DNA of 64,000 nucleotides. It comes from Virgisporangium aurantiacum. Lineage in GTDB: Bacteria; Actinomycetota; Actinomycetes; Mycobacteriales; Micromonosporaceae. Every line of letters begins with the position of its first letter. Position 1 is the stretch's first letter. Shown piece after piece: positions 19,501 to 27,712 of this stretch. The translations under genes were made by a program, and so were the position numbers. The notes under the pieces were generated by a model, which ran no database searches, was not told where the DNA came from, and saw nothing but the letters and a program-made list of their open reading frames with translations. The stretch lies in NCBI RefSeq assembly GCF_016863635.1, contig NZ_BOPG01000101.1, forward strand, positions 1-64,000, given 5' to 3'.

Positions 19501-20025
19501 GCCATCGGCACCGTCTACTTTCTCGCCCGTCCACACCCCCGCCCGGACGACATAGCCCTGGCAATCCAGTCGGTCAACGACTGGGCGGTGCGTTACGTGC
19601 GCAGCGGCAATTTCCGCCAGATGGCACTGGCCTGTGGCACCCCGGACGCCGCCGGGCGCGAGTTCCGTCGCCGCGCCCGGCACACCTGGCAGCGGTTCCT
19701 GACACGACGATTGTCCTGGGGAAGCTTGCCCGACGACGAGAAGCTCGCGTTCACCTGGGACCAACTCGTGGTCATGTGGCAGGTCATCGGCAGGCTCGTG
19801 CGCGGCGGCGTGCCGGCCCGGGTCGTGTTCGTCGACGCCGCCTTCGCGCCCCGCGAAGCCGGTATGCAGGCCGAAGACACAGCCGAAACCAGTCTGCTGC
19901 TGAGCATGCACAACGCCTTGCACTACTACCTGAGCCACGTTTCCAACGCCGAGCCCGTCGACCAATCACTGGTCCGGGCCCTGTACCAGCCGCTCTACCA
20001 AGCGCTCGACACCATCGACCTGTGA
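16579..20025 (+). CDS. DinG-like Fe-S helicase of the pPIWI-RE system (pPIWI_RE_Z N-terminus)
   Basis: An 1148-residue superfamily 2 helicase. Residues 1-240 form an N-terminal extension matching the place of the pPIWI_RE_Z domain. Walker A is GMVGAGKST (260-268) and the DEAD-type box is IIVDEAD (462-468). Between them four cysteines, 351, 372, 407 and 413, are spaced as in the 4Fe-4S domain of DinG/XPD helicases. C-terminal helicase motifs occur late (for example the strand ILLLVGSYAES and the region near QVIGRLVRGG, equivalent to the Arg-finger motif VI). DinG-type enzymes unwind DNA forks, R-loops and RNA-DNA hybrids, which fits a partner of a guide-using Argonaute relative. A GGAGG lies 5 bases before ATG 16,579. 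It is followed after 15 bases by the pPIWI-RE gene. Confidence 0.85.
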   Translation: MRSRNQWHRGLTELLRPTWPATLQSFTPGDLLNVEFGLYLLETVMPGRPAADAWTLFGGYPYGEAFGDVRTEEQRLMVRRARHYMWSLRRRRVWHSAIRDYQAVPRDLRGYDVKDVDTIPDRLTPARADERFDRYRELLTSPPMFERSTLPIAGTGEHWFPVRDRTYSVTFGDLAHGPAASRHDLTMPPVTNGEAITVNYTELEHAAEAMDRIEAANPDTKANSWLKRLRRVELLSRSEGTERFEPGQKLAIHQILHMVGMVGAGKSTLRDILAFVCADRQMKITIVVGDVAEALNIVGVFNTLGVRAAPILGHSTRERHIQRLHRRLATAGAANMLSHEHAGFAFVNSACPVDALRGLEADRPLRIREAPCAQLYPATKRDDTSGVMNDEHGESSARGRKAERHGCPLWARCPRHHGARELVDAAIWVATPASLIHSAVPAHQIDERMRYLELACQRSDLIIVDEADRVQMQLDTAFAPATTLVGRGQDSWLDEVHSHKITELVRLGRLQLSQQFIDDWINALNTVSTAADRLYGMLTRSKSLRHWIVADYFSAHTLHHWLLNTWFPDLAIDSADDLFHDTGLATDERARRRDHVSDILDRFRDQPLQPADADPSDTVTSTANELVALTLELLHSQSDRTRDRLRTTLLGLVEHDPAIEARIEQHAMQFEFTLVLAALHHRLDFMTMLWPRVEAALNLDATSNVLSRRPPKDYEPIIPESPMGNVLGFQFQLDDQVQEPGLTDARSGSLRFFRCNGLGRDLLLNLHEMPNVDDRPGPAVLLMSATSWAGTSSRYHIHHPVGAVLRPHKDEVDAILKTTFRKEFLYADGAGQVALQLSGTNPDLRPRVLTQMLRLLAEADPSLAGSTSKLADELADITDPDRRRILLLVGSYAESKRAASYLNAIPEWNGRVTVLVSDDADLDDAWQTLPRDPTVRTLRRGDVASFANAGGEILVAPLLAVERGHNIVLTGGKAAIGTVYFLARPHPRPDDIALAIQSVNDWAVRYVRSGNFRQMALACGTPDAAGREFRRRARHTWQRFLTRRLSWGSLPDDEKLAFTWDQLVVMWQVIGRLVRGGVPARVVFVDAAFAPREAGMQAEDTAETSLLLSMHNALHYYLSHVSNAEPVDQSLVRALYQPLYQALDTIDL

Positions 20026-20040
20026 CCGATAGGAACAGCC

Positions 20041-22887
20041 GTGAGTTTCGACCAGATCAGCACCGCCGCCTTCGCCGCCGCACCGCGCAGCGACCGACTG
20101 GTGGAGACCTTCAACGCCCTGGCGTTCCCGGCGCACTGGCGGCAGATCATCCTCGACTTCTACCGGCATGGGAAGAAGAACCCCGAGCAGCGGCGGCAGG
20201 TGCCGATCCGCGGGATCAACGACGTCATCCGGGCCTACGCACCGGACCTTGTATCCGTCGCCAAGTACGCCAGTGTCGACGACTCACTTCCCTGGCTCTA
20301 CACCCGCGGGGAGTACCGCTCGAGCATCATCAAGAGCTTGGTTCTGGGCTGGCTCAACGACCTACAGCCCAAACCCGATGACTTCCCGTTGGTCCGCGCG
20401 ACGCAGCACCAGCTCGACGTGGACAACCTCGAGTGGGACCTTGTTTCGGTCGATCTCTTGGAGCAGGAGCTGACCATTGGTGGCACCGCCCAGCCCGCAC
20501 GACACCTCTATCACCTGCTACCCGACCTGCTCGCGGACCGGATCGCGGACCCGACCCGAACGCCATACACCTACAACGGCGAAACACTGCACTTCAAGCG
20601 TGTAGCACGCGAAGAAGGCGCCGAGCTGATGTCCTGGCCGCCGCTGCAACGTCAGGTCCCATCCAAGACCGGCGTCCGGATCTGGAGCTACTCGGCCTAC
20701 ATCCGCCTCACGCTGCACACCGTCCCGTTCAGCTCGACCCCACGCATTCACCTCAACACCGGCATCAGACGGTGGGTCCGCGGACCAGTGTGGATGCCAG
20801 CCGACCGCGGCGTGACGACCTACCTATTGGCCGACAGCCCGTGGATGTGGGACGACCCGGCCGCACCAGGCACCGCGTCCAGCCGCTTCGCGGCAGCCAC
20901 CCTCAAATGGAACAAGCGAGAACGCAAAGTCATATGGAAGGCATCCGGGGCCGAAGGCATGCTGCGGCGCCTGACGGTCAACTCAGACTTTCCCGAGCCT
21001 GACATCCTGCAAAAGCGGCCCGAAGAGTGGCTGGACCGAGAGACCGGCGTCCGCGCCGCCGTCGTCTACCACCCGATGATGGGCAAGCACGGCATCGGAG
21101 CCGGGCTGATGCCCTCGGAGCGCCGGCGACTTACGGAGTGGGCAGCCGCCGCCCTTGAACCAGACTTCACCCGCCTGCCCAACCTGTTCGGCAGCGACCT
21201 GAAGGGAACCCCGAAGCCGCAGCTCAAGAAGCGAAGGCCGATACCGAAGCCGGACAACGACAAGACAGGCGAGAAAACGGCCAAAGCGCTGGCCGCGAAC
21301 GAGACGATCGCCGCAGCCAACAGCCTCGCGCTACGCACCCTCACCGCTGAAGCCGTCGACGCCCACCTTCGTTGCCACCTGCTCTACCAAACAGACGAAT
21401 GCCGAGACGAGATCATCCGCGCCGCCGAGGAAAGCCTCGGACTCGGCGAGTACAACACCGAAGCGGGCACCGCCACGTTCACCTGGAACACCGACGAACT
21501 CAAGGTGACGATCTACGCCCGCTCGGTAGGAAAGCTGGCCGGACCGCTCGGCGGCGCAGACACACCCCGAAAGCGGAAGCAAATCGAGGAGGCCGTGACC
21601 GTTCGACGCCGGGAAGTACGCGAGCGCCTTGAAAGCGAGCCCGCATCGCAAGTGGTCATCGTCGAACTGGACGGACGGAAGGACTGGGATCCTCGGCAGA
21701 CCGACCCCAAGTTCGCCATCCGGCTCGGCTGCGCGGACGCGCACCGGGTTAGCCAGTTCATCACGACGTTCCGCACCGTGGAGCAGACTCCGCCTGAGGA
21801 TGGCGAGGAACTCGCGGATGAGCCAGCGGCATCAGGCCCGCACCGCGCGGATGCAGCCTGGGGCGATGCGCTCCGGCAGGTCGGAGTGCGGTTCGTCCCG
21901 CAGCACAGCCTGGGGACAGCACTACCCGACTCGTTCAACCAGCTGGCCTTCTGGATGGTCAAACGCCGCTCCGACAGCGACTGGTGGAAGCCGCAGTTCA
22001 CCCCCATCGCGGTCCTCATCAGGCCAGGACAGCCCGCCATCCTCGGCCGGACCGCCGACAGTGACTCCTGGGTGCCGTACCCGCAGCTCCTGCGCAGTCT
22101 GACGGGGCGTATTCGCGGCGACGACCTCAAGACCGAGGCGCAGCAGCAGGCCGAGGCAGCCCGCTTCATCCACCGAGTCTTGTACGGGCTCCGAAACGAG
22201 CCCACCGTCGCGATCACCCACGCCAACAACAGCCGTACCTACGTTCCCTGGCTCGAGAACGGCATCACCAGGCAGGACATGTTCCAACTCGGCGGCGGTC
22301 CCGTACAACGCCTTGCGCTCCAAGGAAAACACTTGCGGCTGATCCGGCTTCGCGTGGACGACCGATCGGAAACGCCCCAGTGGTGGGCACCTAAGGACCC
22401 GGCCACAGCTGGCATCGCCAAAGGGCTCTGGCTCACCGGCTCTGGCGAGACTGACAGGCGCGTCTTCTACAGCACCATGGAACGCTCAAGTACCCACCAA
22501 ATCGAGAACGACGCCACCAAACTGACTTCGCGCATCAAGCAGGTCAAGGTCAAAGATAAGGACTCCGGCGAGGAGAGACTCGAGGCGAAGCGACGGATCG
22601 ACAACCACAAGAACGCATGGAATCCCCAGCTTCTTGAGATCGCCATCTTAGGTCAAGCCGCAGGCGACAACGCCGAAGCGTGGGCCATGTTCGTCCATCA
22701 GCAGCGGCAGACCGACGATTACCGCGACGGGCTGGTCCTTCCAATGATCATGCACTTGGCCGAGCTCGCGGGAGAGTATGCGCTGCCTCACGAAGACCCG
22801 ATGCACGCGTCCGTCGACGACTCTCCTCCGACGGAGGCATCGCTGGCCGAGAGCGAGATAGGAATCGAGGAGGACCCCGAGGACTGA
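20041..22887 (+). CDS. pPIWI-RE protein (prokaryotic Argonaute-like, DUF3962 plus RNase H-like PIWI)
   Basis: A 948-residue protein with the pPIWI-RE family layout. It has an N-terminal X domain (about 1-350), a basic linker (390-415), a MID-like region (about 420-600) and a C-terminal RNase H-fold PIWI module (about 610-915). The family's end signature is clear: RVFYSTMER (807-815, with the conserved Arg), AWNPQLLEIAIL (859-870, with the conserved Glu) and LPMIMHLAELAGEY (900-913). A strand with an acidic end (VVIVELDGRKDWD, 538-550) precedes the module; whether this copy retains nuclease activity cannot be decided by eye. The family is predicted to bind a nucleic-acid guide and target plasmids or phages together with the helicase and nuclease upstream. 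GTG 20,041 follows AGGA. The acidic tail (from 914) is probably disordered. Confidence 0.9.
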   Translation: MSFDQISTAAFAAAPRSDRLVETFNALAFPAHWRQIILDFYRHGKKNPEQRRQVPIRGINDVIRAYAPDLVSVAKYASVDDSLPWLYTRGEYRSSIIKSLVLGWLNDLQPKPDDFPLVRATQHQLDVDNLEWDLVSVDLLEQELTIGGTAQPARHLYHLLPDLLADRIADPTRTPYTYNGETLHFKRVAREEGAELMSWPPLQRQVPSKTGVRIWSYSAYIRLTLHTVPFSSTPRIHLNTGIRRWVRGPVWMPADRGVTTYLLADSPWMWDDPAAPGTASSRFAAATLKWNKRERKVIWKASGAEGMLRRLTVNSDFPEPDILQKRPEEWLDRETGVRAAVVYHPMMGKHGIGAGLMPSERRRLTEWAAAALEPDFTRLPNLFGSDLKGTPKPQLKKRRPIPKPDNDKTGEKTAKALAANETIAAANSLALRTLTAEAVDAHLRCHLLYQTDECRDEIIRAAEESLGLGEYNTEAGTATFTWNTDELKVTIYARSVGKLAGPLGGADTPRKRKQIEEAVTVRRREVRERLESEPASQVVIVELDGRKDWDPRQTDPKFAIRLGCADAHRVSQFITTFRTVEQTPPEDGEELADEPAASGPHRADAAWGDALRQVGVRFVPQHSLGTALPDSFNQLAFWMVKRRSDSDWWKPQFTPIAVLIRPGQPAILGRTADSDSWVPYPQLLRSLTGRIRGDDLKTEAQQQAEAARFIHRVLYGLRNEPTVAITHANNSRTYVPWLENGITRQDMFQLGGGPVQRLALQGKHLRLIRLRVDDRSETPQWWAPKDPATAGIAKGLWLTGSGETDRRVFYSTMERSSTHQIENDATKLTSRIKQVKVKDKDSGEERLEAKRRIDNHKNAWNPQLLEIAILGQAAGDNAEAWAMFVHQQRQTDDYRDGLVLPMIMHLAELAGEYALPHEDPMHASVDDSPPTEASLAESEIGIEEDPED

Positions 22888-22943
22888 CACAACACCGTCA
22901 AACATGGACGGCCTCTTCCTCAGCCAGACCTTGAATCTTCCCC

Positions 22944-24473
22944 CTATTCCTTCGTTGGGCGGTGCGGGCTCCATCCGTTGAGGTGTGGGCGTAAATCTTC
23001 CGGGCCTGGTTCGATGGTGAAGTCGATGGTTGTGAGTGTGGGTGTTCCGACAGTGGGGTCGATCTTGTCGGCGTGGGCGCGTGCCCAAGTCAGCCAGGCG
23101 GCGAGCTCGCTGTTGGTGGCGGCCTCGCCGGTGGAGGCGTTTTCGAGCGCGTCGCAGAATGCCCGCATGCTCGCAGCCTTCTGCCACTGTGCCATCGCGG
23201 TGTTGAACGTCGCCGTACGGTGCTCCTCGATGGCGAGCCGTCGGGCCCTCGCGATGGCGTTCTCCCAGCGTGCCTTGCGTTCAATCTCGCGCTGGCGCCT
23301 CTCCTCGGCTGCCTGCTGTTCGGCAAGTCGCGCCGCAGCCTGCCGTTCCTTCTGGCGCTGCCGGAAGGTGGCGGCCTCCTGCTCCTGTGTCTGGATAACC
23401 TTGATGATGTCGGCGACGATGCGGCTGGCCTGCTGTTCCAGTTTTCTGGTGGGCGTGTCGCGCCAGGTGATGCGCTGATTGGACTGGAGCTGGTGGACTT
23501 CGAGGCGCAGGCGGCCGGTGGCGACGTTGTCGAACTCCGGGATGTGCGCCCAGGGGCGGAGTCGTTTCGTCCGTTTTTCGTCGGCGGTGAGCACGTGGGG
23601 TACCTGGTCGTATTCCTCGAAGAACTCGAGCGACCGCCGTGCGCTGCCGAACTTGACGTACGGTTTCGGGTTCTTCGTGGTGAGGTTGATGCCGACGCGG
23701 CATTTCCGGTCCGCCCCGGCGTCGTCGATCGCTCGGAGCAGCGCGAGTACCCGGGGGATCGATTCGGGTGCTACCCGCAGGTTGGTGGGGTCCTGTTGGA
23801 GGGCGTCGTAGTCAGCCGCGGCCGTGGCGCGGATGTCGCCCTGGTTGAGTCGTAGCCGGTTCCAGTCGGTGTCGTAGGGCTGCTCTGCCGAGTAGAGGCG
23901 GATGACGAGGTCACCGGTGTTGCGGCCGGTGTGTCGGAGGTCGTAGCCGTCCGGTACGAGTTTGTGCTGCTTGGCGGCGTGGATGGCACGGCGGTAGCTG
24001 GCGCGGGTGTCGGCGTCCGGGTCCGACACGACCACAGTGCCGCCGCTGGTCTGGAGCCGTTCGACCAGGACGGTCGCTTCCTGGATCACCGACGGTTGCG
24101 CCTCCGGCTGACGGGTCTTTCCGACCGACGTCGTCCGCGTCGGCGAGTTCTCCGCGCGGTCGCTGGTCACCGCTGGATACCGGCCGTTGTCGAGGTAGTA
24201 GCGGCCACGTTCGGTCAACGTCGCCGACCACCGGCCGGCCCGACGTGACACGGTGACCAGGCGGCGACCCTGTAACGCCCTCGCGGTGTGCTTGGCGCCA
24301 TCGCCCGGCATGCCCCCGTCGGGGCATCCCGCGTCGACCCACCGCAGGACCTCGACTTGGTACGGTTTCAGCGGCGCGGCGATGTCGACCATCGGCCAGT
24401 TATACCGACCGGCTCCCTCCTCGGCATAGGCCCTCAACAGCGGGTGGGCCGTGTAATCAGTCGATGCCAGCAT
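22944..24473 (-). CDS. Unrecognised protein with winged-helix N-terminus and coiled coil
   Basis: I do not recognise this 509-residue protein. From ATG 24,473 (a longer start at 24,518 would run into the divergent gene's upstream region) residues about 25-95 look like a winged-helix domain (LKPYQVEVLRWV to TERGRYYLDNGRYP). A low-complexity linker follows, then a mixed alpha/beta region (about 130-340), then a strongly charged Gln/Arg/Glu-rich coiled coil (about 345-430) and a helical end. No catalytic motif is visible. It converges on the pPIWI-RE gene, with only 56 bases between the stops, and is divergent from another unrecognised gene 61 bases away. The pair lies wholly inside the island and may be a two-part system or a mobile-element accessory pair. 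Confidence 0.65.
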   Translation of the reverse strand: MLASTDYTAHPLLRAYAEEGAGRYNWPMVDIAAPLKPYQVEVLRWVDAGCPDGGMPGDGAKHTARALQGRRLVTVSRRAGRWSATLTERGRYYLDNGRYPAVTSDRAENSPTRTTSVGKTRQPEAQPSVIQEATVLVERLQTSGGTVVVSDPDADTRASYRRAIHAAKQHKLVPDGYDLRHTGRNTGDLVIRLYSAEQPYDTDWNRLRLNQGDIRATAAADYDALQQDPTNLRVAPESIPRVLALLRAIDDAGADRKCRVGINLTTKNPKPYVKFGSARRSLEFFEEYDQVPHVLTADEKRTKRLRPWAHIPEFDNVATGRLRLEVHQLQSNQRITWRDTPTRKLEQQASRIVADIIKVIQTQEQEAATFRQRQKERQAAARLAEQQAAEERRQREIERKARWENAIARARRLAIEEHRTATFNTAMAQWQKAASMRAFCDALENASTGEAATNSELAAWLTWARAHADKIDPTVGTPTLTTIDFTIEPGPEDLRPHLNGWSPHRPTKE

Positions 24474-24534
24474 GGTTCTGTGCGCCCAGGTCATACGGCG
24501 TCGTGGCAGGGTCGGCATCCGAAGGGCGGTTCAG

Positions 24535-25458
24535 GTGGCATTCGATGCATCGCTGTACGTCGTCGGCGACGAGTGGGCGTACCGGCTTCGGGACACGGCG
24601 CCGTCGGAGCGCGTACGTATCAAGGCGGTTACGCCGAAGAAGGTCACGGCGAGTATCGAGGTGGAGTTCCTCGACGACGGCCGCCGTGAAACCGTGCCGT
24701 CGACCCGGCTGAAGGCCCGGTGGGCGGATGTCGAAACCTACGACGCCCAGCAGGCCGACTGGCAGCGCATCAACGACTTCGACCTCGACTCCGTCGAACA
24801 GAGCGCGGTCGGCACCGTCTACACCGCCCTCGTCCCCGAAGAGGTGGCAGAGCTGGACTGGCGGCCGGTCGAGAACGCGACGATTATCAAGGACCGCACA
24901 GCCCTGGCCGACATCCTTCAGATACCCGTCGAGGAGATCCTGGCCAGGGCTCAGTGGTTCACCACCGACGACACCACGGTCGTCTCGCCCGCCGGCACCC
25001 TGGTGATCGCGGGGGCCGCCTGCCGCGCCCACCCGCACACGATCCTGGAGCACGTGATCGTGGAGGAGGCCGAAGCTCGACACAAGTGCAAACACGGCGG
25101 CCCGCACCCCATCCGCAAGGGCGAAAAGTCCAGTCCGGAATGGGAGTACCGGTGGTACCGCGAGCACGTCCGGCCGGAGCACGAACTTCTGCGGCAATGG
25201 TGCGGCCACCGCGCCGTCGCCGCCCATGAACGCCTCACGGCCGCGGAAGCGGAGAACCACCGCCTCGACCTGCTCGTGGTCGAACTCATCAAGGCACTCG
25301 ACCTCGCAGGTGAAACCACGCAAGCCGAGCAATTCGCCGAAGAACACGAACGCGACCGCATCACCCCCTACCTCGCCCGCCCCGTCGTCGACCGCCCACT
25401 GCACTGGTCCGAGATGCCCGTACGCGAAGTCCCCGTTTACCGGCGTCGCCGCTGGTAG
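24535..25458 (+). CDS. Unrecognised protein, divergent partner of the coiled-coil gene
   Basis: A 307-residue protein of unknown function. GTG 24,535, with AAGGGC upstream, gives the start MAFDASLYVVGDEW; the open frame reaches back to 24,472, but that part is Arg-rich and overlaps the divergent gene's start. Residues 1-65 look like a small beta-barrel (strands VGDEWAYRLRD, RVRIKAVTPKKVTASIEVEFLD, RETVPSTRLKARW), the kind of fold used to bind nucleic acid or peptide. The middle holds KCKHGG and several His/Cys residues (about 190-250) without a clean metal motif, and the C-terminal third is helical. It is shared with the divergent gene only by position and island location, so a joint role is inference. 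Confidence 0.6.
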   Translation: MAFDASLYVVGDEWAYRLRDTAPSERVRIKAVTPKKVTASIEVEFLDDGRRETVPSTRLKARWADVETYDAQQADWQRINDFDLDSVEQSAVGTVYTALVPEEVAELDWRPVENATIIKDRTALADILQIPVEEILARAQWFTTDDTTVVSPAGTLVIAGAACRAHPHTILEHVIVEEAEARHKCKHGGPHPIRKGEKSSPEWEYRWYREHVRPEHELLRQWCGHRAVAAHERLTAAEAENHRLDLLVVELIKALDLAGETTQAEQFAEEHERDRITPYLARPVVDRPLHWSEMPVREVPVYRRRRW

Positions 25459-25821
25459 ACGGCAGTCCGCCGCAGTCGCTCCCATCTCGATACCTACATG
25501 ACGTCTTAGTAAGCCGCTGCGGCGGGCTCGTCAGGCCCAGCGCTACTCCTGACCCGTGCGTACCGGCGATGCTCGATGCCGTTGTCTACGTCAGGCGGCT
25601 CCGGGGGCAACGCGATGCCAGCCATCGGAAACCTCTCAGCCAGAACGAGACGCCACATGCGGATCCTCTTCACTGGCTCGATGGGAGGTGGCCAGGACGG
25701 TCTGGAGTCGTCCGAGCGAGTGACGAGTGCGGGTCGGGGCGGCGATCAGCGGGGTTGATTGGGGCCAACGAGCTCAGCCCTAACCAGTTTCGGAGACTGT
25801 CGACTGCGGCTCTCAGTGTTG
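25459..25821. other. 363-base region without a convincing gene
   Basis: No supported gene, tRNA or terminator is visible between the unrecognised plus-strand gene and the queE stop. Short open frames are present on the plus strand, but they lack normal composition and ribosome sites. One begins MRILFTGSMGGG (25,657), which resembles the first strand and loop of a glycosyltransferase, and may be a scrap of a lost gene; the likeness is too short to call. Confidence 0.5.
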
Positions 25822-26571
25822 TCAGCGTCCGCGTACATCGCCCCAGAGCAGTATGTGCGTACGGCCGGATAGGTTGAAGCCGTTGTCGACGGCGAGGCCG
25901 GCGAGCGTGCGCATTCCGATGAGCAACTCCGCAGTGGTCGTCGCGCGGGGCATGAGCCAGATGCGATCAGGAGTAGTTCTGGCGGTCGCGGCGAGGGAGG
26001 CGACCTGGGGCAGATCGCCGGGTCCGTCCAGCACAATTTTGAGTACGGACCTGGGTAGGTCGAGCAGCGCGCGGAGGGTCTGAGGGCGGACGCGGGCGGC
26101 CGCACTGCCGGCGTGGGTCAGCTTCGGGCTGACGACAAATCGGTAGACGAGCGGGACGAGTGCCTCGGCGGGTGCGACGGTGCCGTTGGTCTCCACCTCG
26201 CAGCGGACGTCGGGGCGGCGTGCGCGCAACGCGGTGAGCAGGGTGACGACGGCTGGTTGCTGAAGCAGTGGTTCTCCGCCTGTTAGCACGACCAAGCGGG
26301 TGTGCGGGCCGGCGCGGCGGTCGAGGTCGGCGGCAAGCAGCTTCGGGTCGACGATGCTCGTCTCGACGGCTGGGTCGTATCGGTCCCAGTCCCAGCTGTA
26401 CCGAGTGTCGCACCAGGTGCAGGTCAGGTTGCAGCCGGCGAGCCGGACGAAGACGGCCCGCTCACCCGAGCTTGGCCCTTCGCCTTGCAGCGATACGAAC
26501 GTCTCGCTGAGCAGCAGCGACCCTGCGGGCGCACGCGGGGGTGGACGACGTTCGCCGGTGCCAGGTTTCAC
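25822..26571 (-). CDS. queE: 7-carboxy-7-deazaguanine synthase QueE (radical SAM)
   Basis: A 249-residue radical SAM enzyme that converts 6-carboxytetrahydropterin into 7-carboxy-7-deazaguanine, the ring-contraction step toward preQ0. The N-terminus has the QueE hallmark ETFVSLQGEGP followed by the cluster motif CNLTCTWC (Cys47, Cys51, Cys54), directly before DTRYSWDW. A later GGEPLL is the SAM-binding stretch. The GTG start at 26,571 overlaps the queD stop (GTGA); a longer open frame to 26,592 exists but breaks the coupling used by the rest of the operon. It is the last gene of the eight-gene minus-strand operon. The product feeds the operon's own QueC. Confidence 0.9.
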   Translation of the reverse strand: MKPGTGERRPPPRAPAGSLLLSETFVSLQGEGPSSGERAVFVRLAGCNLTCTWCDTRYSWDWDRYDPAVETSIVDPKLLAADLDRRAGPHTRLVVLTGGEPLLQQPAVVTLLTALRARRPDVRCEVETNGTVAPAEALVPLVYRFVVSPKLTHAGSAAARVRPQTLRALLDLPRSVLKIVLDGPGDLPQVASLAATARTTPDRIWLMPRATTTAELLIGMRTLAGLAVDNGFNLSGRTHILLWGDVRGR

Positions 26572-26921
26572 GGGTGGACCTCGACGCAGCAATCCGGGGT
26601 TTCCCAGAGACGGATCCGGGTGACAGGCAGCCCACGTTGCACGAGCGTATCGAGGATGTGCAGCGCAACCCGCTCGGCGGTGGGATTGTCGATGCTGTCG
26701 TTGAGCAGCGTGTGGTCGAGGCGGTCGATGAGGTCCCTCTCGACGGCCGACTTGAGGTCAGCGAAGTCGATCACGATGCCGTTGGTTCCGACGGGTCCGG
26801 TGGCGGTGACTTCGAGGCGGTAGGTGTGGCCGTGCAGGCGCGCGCATTTGCCTGGATGCCAAGGCAGCTGATGAGCTGCGTCGAAGCTGAATGATCGGGT
26901 GACGCTGGCGGTTCTGGTCAC
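26568..26921 (-). CDS. queD: 6-carboxytetrahydropterin synthase QueD
   Basis: A 117-residue protein of the 6-pyruvoyl-tetrahydropterin synthase fold. Zinc-binding histidines are visible in FDAAHQL and LHGHTY, the catalytic cysteine in GKCARLHGH, and the family residues DHTLLND and ETPDCCVEV near the end. It turns 7,8-dihydroneopterin triphosphate, supplied by GTP cyclohydrolase I, into 6-carboxytetrahydropterin. No folE is in this operon, so a housekeeping copy elsewhere must supply the substrate. The GTG start overlaps the nitroreductase-like stop by 4 bases and its own stop overlaps queE by 4 bases. Confidence 0.9.
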   Translation of the reverse strand: MTRTASVTRSFSFDAAHQLPWHPGKCARLHGHTYRLEVTATGPVGTNGIVIDFADLKSAVERDLIDRLDHTLLNDSIDNPTAERVALHILDTLVQRGLPVTRIRLWETPDCCVEVHP

Positions 26922-27712
26922 GTCTCCTCGCTTTGCGTCGAATCAACGCCGATCCGCACCATCCCTATGGCGCCGAGGACGACGGCGCCGAGGTCGACCG
27001 GTCCGGTTCCGCTGCCGTCATCGGCGTGGAGGACGCCGCAGGTGCCTACGATGCAGGAGCCTAGGCCGAGATCGGCCGCAGCGAGGTGGACGAGCATGAG
27101 CAGCGCACCGGTTTCACGCCAGAGCAGGGAAATGCCATCGGGGTAGCGGCTGAGGGTGCGGTCGGGGTGGGCGACAGCGAGCACTGCGGCCGGCGGTAGC
27201 CGCGTCTGGTCCATCGCCTGCGCGAGTTCTTGCAGTGCCTGCGTTGTGCGGTCGGACGAGTGTGCGCCGCGGCGCAGGACGGCCGCGTCGGGATCTAGAA
27301 TCCAGCTTCCCGGATCGAGACCACGGACATGCCCGGCCAGCAGGACGAGGGTCAGCGGATGCCGGCCCCCGGCGGAGGGGGCGGCGCGGTGGGCGATGGG
27401 GGCGCCGGCGAGATCGGTTGACCTGCCGCGGGTTAGCCCGGCCCGGGCGAGGACGGTACCGACCTGCGCGAGGTTTGGCGGTTGCAGGTGTCGCTCGCTG
27501 CGGCGGGCGGCCACAACCTCAGCGAACGGACGGGTGACACCGGCATCGGTGATGGGCACGTCGAGCGGGATAGCCGGGACGGCACGCGGCGCTGCCAGGT
27601 CATCAACTGGATCTCCGCCGGACGGTGCGGCCCTGACCGGACGGACGGCGCGGGCCTCGGCGAACGCTAACGCGGCGCGAGCCGCCGCAGCGTCTCGCGG
27701 CACCCCGGTCAC
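26918..27712 (-). CDS. SagB-like nitroreductase-fold flavoprotein
   Basis: A 264-residue protein of the nitroreductase superfamily, closest in look to SagB-type FMN oxidases: RRSERHL near residue 75, a strand-turn GLDPGSWILDPD, and the late RYPDGISLLWRETGALLMLVHLAAADLGLGSCIVG pattern (typical of SagB active-site helix and FMN contact). Start GTG 27,712 overlaps the queC stop (GTGA). SagB enzymes oxidise azolines to azoles in peptide natural products, but no azoline-forming partner is here. In this operon the protein may oxidise or reduce the deazaguanine product or a conjugate of it. Its presence in a preQ0 gene set is unusual, and its substrate is unknown. Confidence 0.7.
   Translation of the reverse strand: MTGVPRDAAAARAALAFAEARAVRPVRAAPSGGDPVDDLAAPRAVPAIPLDVPITDAGVTRPFAEVVAARRSERHLQPPNLAQVGTVLARAGLTRGRSTDLAGAPIAHRAAPSAGGRHPLTLVLLAGHVRGLDPGSWILDPDAAVLRRGAHSSDRTTQALQELAQAMDQTRLPPAAVLAVAHPDRTLSRYPDGISLLWRETGALLMLVHLAAADLGLGSCIVGTCGVLHADDGSGTGPVDLGAVVLGAIGMVRIGVDSTQSEET

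Noticed and set aside
25569..25877. Plus-strand frame of 102 codons in the gap before queE
   Set aside because: It overlaps the end of queE, has no ribosome site and no protein-like hydrophobic pattern.
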